From the NCBI GenBank assembly GCA_021775515.1, contig JAJFHR010000002.1:1-8973 (forward strand): a stretch of 8,973 bases of DNA, read 5' to 3'. This DNA is from Hyphomicrobiales bacterium (GTDB lineage: Bacteria; Pseudomonadota; Alphaproteobacteria; Rhizobiales; JAJFHR01). Below are positions 7,268 to 8,973 of this stretch, in pieces. The notes under the pieces are model-generated. The model had not been told where the DNA came from. It saw only the letters and a list, made by a program, of their open reading frames with translations, and made no database searches. Both the position numbers and the translations under genes were made by a program. Position 1 is the first letter of the stretch, and each line of letters begins with the position of its first letter.

Positions 7268-7281
7268 CCAGCAAGGGCTGG
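7268..7281 (+). other. Leader hairpin CCAGC-AAGG-GCTGG
   Basis: A perfect 5-bp, mostly G-C stem with a 4-base loop lies 27 bases upstream of the binding-protein Shine-Dalgarno. It may shape the mRNA leader, but it does not cover the ribosome-binding site. Confidence 0.25.
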
Positions 7282-7308
7282 AGACAAATTACCTGTTGCG
7301 TTAAAATT

Positions 7309-7315
7309 AAGGGAG
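7309..7315 (+). promoter_or_regulatory. Strong ribosome-binding site of the binding-protein gene
   Basis: AAGGGAG lies 7 bases before the ATG at 7323. This near-consensus site selects that ATG over the in-frame ATG at 7350, and fits a highly expressed periplasmic binding protein. Confidence 0.75.
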
Positions 7316-7322
7316 AGAAGAA

Positions 7323-8369
7323 ATGAAATCATCAAAAATTGGTAAACGTATGGGCCGGATTTCCGGCTTGCTGGCTGGCGTAGCCGCCTTTGCAATGAGC
7401 AGCGCCATGGCAGTGTCCGCCGGTGAATTGACCGTCTATACAGCGGTCGAAGCAGAAGATCTGAAAAAATATGCAGCAAAATTCAATGAGGATTATCCGG
7501 ATATCAAGATTAACTGGGTTCGTGATTCCACCGGGATTGTCACAGCAAAATTATTAGCTGAGAAAAATAATCCGCAGGCAGATGTTATCTGGGGGCTGGC
7601 GGCAACATCACTTCTATTGTTGAAGAGCGAAGGCATGCTCGAGGGTTATAGCCCGGCCGGAGTGGAAAAGCTCGACAAGAAATTCGTCGACAAATCAACG
7701 CCACCAACCTGGGTTGGCATGGACGCCTGGGTTGCTTCGGTTTGCTACAATACGGTTGAAGCCGCCAAGAACAACTTGAAACCACCAAAAACATGGAAAG
7801 ACCTGACTGATCCTATGTACAAAGGTCAGGTGATTATGCCAAATCCGAATTCTTCGGGTACGGGCTTCCTTGATGTTTCAAGCTGGTTGCAGCTATTTGG
7901 TGAAGACGGTGGTTGGAAATTCATGGACGCACTTCATGAAAACATCGCCCGTTATACCCATTCGGGATCCAAGCCTTGCAAACTTGCTGCGGCCGGAGAA
8001 ATTCCGATTGGCGTATCCTTCGCCTTCCGCGGTGCCAAGTCGAAAGCAAAGGGCGCCCCGCTGGAAATCATCGTGCCTGATGAAGGTGTTGGCTGGGATA
8101 TGGAAGCAACGGCGATCGTGGCCGGAACTGACAATATTGAAGACGCCAAAAAACTTGTCGATTGGTCGATTACCAAGAAAGCCAATGAGATGTATAATGC
8201 CGGTTATGCCGTCGTGGCCATGCCTGGTGTTGCCAAGCCGGTTGAACATTTTCCGGCCAATCTGCTTGATAAGATGATTGCCAACGATTTCGAATTTGCA
8301 GCCAACAATCGCAAACGCATTTTGTCTGAATGGCAGAAGCGTTACGATTCGAAATCAGATCCAAAATAA
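7323..8369 (+). CDS. phnS2: Putative 2-aminoethylphosphonate ABC transporter, periplasmic binding protein
   Basis: A 348-residue solute-binding protein of the iron/thiamine/aminoethylphosphonate-type extracellular family. Residues 1-33 are a Sec signal peptide: basic KSSKIGKRMGR, hydrophobic ISGLLAGVAAFAMSSAMA, cleavage after AVSA. The mature protein begins ELTVYTAVE. Features I recognise from the PhnS2-type aminoethylphosphonate-binding family (TIGR03261) are NWVRDSTGIVTAKLLAEK (64-81), ADVIWGLAATSLLLL (86-100), PTWVGMDAWVA (128-138), MPNPNSSGTGFLDVS (172-186), YTHSGSKPCKLAA (211-223) and GWDMEATAIV (257-266). The SSGT and HSGSKP loops are probable phosphonate contacts. It delivers 2-aminoethylphosphonate to the membrane permease for use as phosphorus and/or nitrogen source. 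The ATPase gene follows after a hairpin. Substrate assignment rests on recalled family resemblance; a related iron or thiamine ligand is the alternative. Confidence 0.85.
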   Translation: MKSSKIGKRMGRISGLLAGVAAFAMSSAMAVSAGELTVYTAVEAEDLKKYAAKFNEDYPDIKINWVRDSTGIVTAKLLAEKNNPQADVIWGLAATSLLLLKSEGMLEGYSPAGVEKLDKKFVDKSTPPTWVGMDAWVASVCYNTVEAAKNNLKPPKTWKDLTDPMYKGQVIMPNPNSSGTGFLDVSSWLQLFGEDGGWKFMDALHENIARYTHSGSKPCKLAAAGEIPIGVSFAFRGAKSKAKGAPLEIIVPDEGVGWDMEATAIVAGTDNIEDAKKLVDWSITKKANEMYNAGYAVVAMPGVAKPVEHFPANLLDKMIANDFEFAANNRKRILSEWQKRYDSKSDPK

Positions 8370-8397
8370 GCACTGTGCAATTCATGGTGTTGTGAAT

Positions 8398-8437
8398 TCA
8401 GGTGCCGGTAGTCGTGATTTGTGCTGCCGGCGCCTGA
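8398..8437 (+). terminator. Intercistronic 14-bp stem-loop between binding protein and ATPase
   Basis: Bases 8398-8411 (TCAGGTGCCGGTAG) pair with 8424-8437 (CTGCCGGCGCCTGA): 14 pairs including two G-T wobbles, around a 12-base loop, followed by TTTTATG. It lies 28 bases past the binding-protein stop and 49 before the ATPase start. It could act as a partial terminator, or protect the upstream message from 3' exonucleases so that more binding protein than ATPase is made. A smaller alternative hairpin (AATTCA 8379-8384 with TGAATT 8393-8398) shares base 8398. Confidence 0.6.
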
Positions 8438-8486
8438 TTTTATGCAACAATCATAAGGCAACTGACTTGCGAAAGTGAAGAAACGG

Positions 8487-8973
8487 ATGATGGCTGAGGC
8501 GCAATCGAGCACTCCTTATTTGCAGATTAGAAATGTTACCAAAAAATTTGGTGACTTTACCGCACTGGACAATATTTCACTGGACGTCTTCGATGGCGAA
8601 TTCATGTGTTTTCTTGGGCCGTCGGGATGCGGTAAAACAACGTTTTTAAGGGCTATTGCCGGTCTCGACATTCAGACCACCGGAACTATTTTACAATCAG
8701 ATAAAGACATTTCGGCTTTGCCGCCGAGTGAGCGTGACTTTGGCATTGTTTTTCAATCCTATGCCCTGTTCCCAAATCTCAAGGTCAATCGTAATATTGC
8801 CTTCGGCCTGGAAAACCGCGGTGCCTCGAAAAAGGAAATAGAGGCGCGTGTTTCAGAGTTGCTCAATCTCGTTGGCCTGCCGGACCAAGGTGACAAATAT
8901 CCGGCCCAGTTATCCGGCGGGCAGCAGCAGCGTATTGCGCTGGCCCGCGCAATCGCCACCTCGCCAGGTTTGC
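8487..8973 (+). CDS. phnT2: Putative 2-aminoethylphosphonate ABC transporter ATPase, 3' end outside window
   Basis: Open from the ATG at 8487 to the window edge (162 codons plus one base). It is the nucleotide-binding subunit that powers import of the solute carried by the preceding gene's product. Seen: YLQIRNVTKKFGDFTALDNI at 11-30, Walker A GPSGCGKT at 44-51 (K50, T51), a Q-loop with Q90 in IVFQSYALFPN, and the ABC signature LSGGQQQ at 142-148. The sequence stops at SPGL, just before Walker B, the H-loop and the C-terminal regulatory domain, which lie beyond the window. The style matches PhnT2 (TIGR03265), agreeing with the binding protein. Start codons are crowded: ATG 8487, ATG 8490 and GTG 8475 share the frame; GAAG about 7 bases upstream favours 8487. 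Permease genes are expected downstream. Confidence 0.88.
   Translation, partial: MMAEAQSSTPYLQIRNVTKKFGDFTALDNISLDVFDGEFMCFLGPSGCGKTTFLRAIAGLDIQTTGTILQSDKDISALPPSERDFGIVFQSYALFPNLKVNRNIAFGLENRGASKKEIEARVSELLNLVGLPDQGDKYPAQLSGGQQQRIALARAIATSPGL

Larger units (their letters stand above)
6872..7322 (+). other. Long non-coding leader/regulatory region before the phosphonate-transport genes
   Basis: These 451 bases carry no convincing gene. No known riboswitch was recognised. They hold several short inverted repeats: the perfect CAATTC-GGAA-GAATTG at 6974-6989, AGAGAT/ATCTCT at 7034-7039 and 7068-7073, and a hairpin at 7268-7281. Two weak promoter guesses are TTGACG (7040-7045) with CATGAT (7064-7069), 18-base spacer, and an isolated -10-like TATATT at 7181-7186. 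No strong terminator follows the GNAT gene. A 66-codon frame at 7104-7304 is discussed under findings. Confidence 0.5.

Noticed and set aside
6872..7322. Riboswitch in the phosphonate leader
   Set aside because: No conserved riboswitch core could be recognised. The hairpins are short and none is followed by a T-run.
7040..7345. 101-codon frame running from the leader into the binding-protein gene
   Set aside because: Starts at TTG, crosses the strong ribosome-binding site and overlaps the signal-peptide codons in another frame. Product has no recognisable feature.
7870..8277. Long frames on both strands within the binding-protein gene (for example 7870-8277 plus and 7893-8249 minus)
   Set aside because: They lie fully inside the conserved binding-protein gene and have no family features.
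1..8973. CRISPR array, tRNA/rRNA genes, insertion sequence or attachment sites
   Set aside because: No regularly spaced repeats, no tRNA-like cloverleaf, no transposase frame and no flanking direct repeats were seen.

Overview
The window looks like ordinary chromosomal sequence from an alphaproteobacterium of moderate GC (roughly half by eye). The protein families and wording of the PAS, chemoreceptor, GNAT and aminoethylphosphonate-transport proteins fit the Rhodospirillales/Kiloniellales-like, often marine, part of the class. TTAA-N7-TTAA (CtrA-type) sites upstream of the signalling genes agree with that. Taxonomy is inferred from protein style only.

Layout, left to right. (1) 1-783, minus: the N-terminal part of a membrane-associated PAS-domain signalling protein, cut by the window edge. 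(2) 924-2570, minus: betA, a choline dehydrogenase of the GMC family, starting at TTG and with no betB, betI or transporter beside it. (3) 2669-3376, plus: a HAD phosphatase-like hydrolase, divergent from betA. (4) 3447-5117, minus: a complete methyl-accepting chemotaxis protein. (5) 5302-6330, minus: an exported FG-GAP/VCBS-repeat protein of unknown function. (6) 6413-6871, plus: a GNAT acetyltransferase divergent from it. (7) 6872-7322: a 451-base non-coding stretch with inverted repeats, acting as leader/regulatory region for the next operon. (8) 7323-8369 and 8487-8973 (cut by the window edge), plus: substrate-binding protein and ATPase of a putative 2-aminoethylphosphonate ABC importer, separated by a 14-bp hairpin.

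Functionally there are two nutrient/osmolyte themes: choline oxidation toward glycine betaine, and uptake of the phosphonate 2-aminoethylphosphonate. Around them sit sensory genes (PAS protein, chemoreceptor) and single-gene units. No mobile element, CRISPR array, tRNA or rRNA gene was seen. I found no convincing new system. The more interesting points are the candidate CtrA sites, the odd topology of the PAS protein, the exported beta-propeller-like protein, and the leader and intercistronic hairpin of the phosphonate operon.
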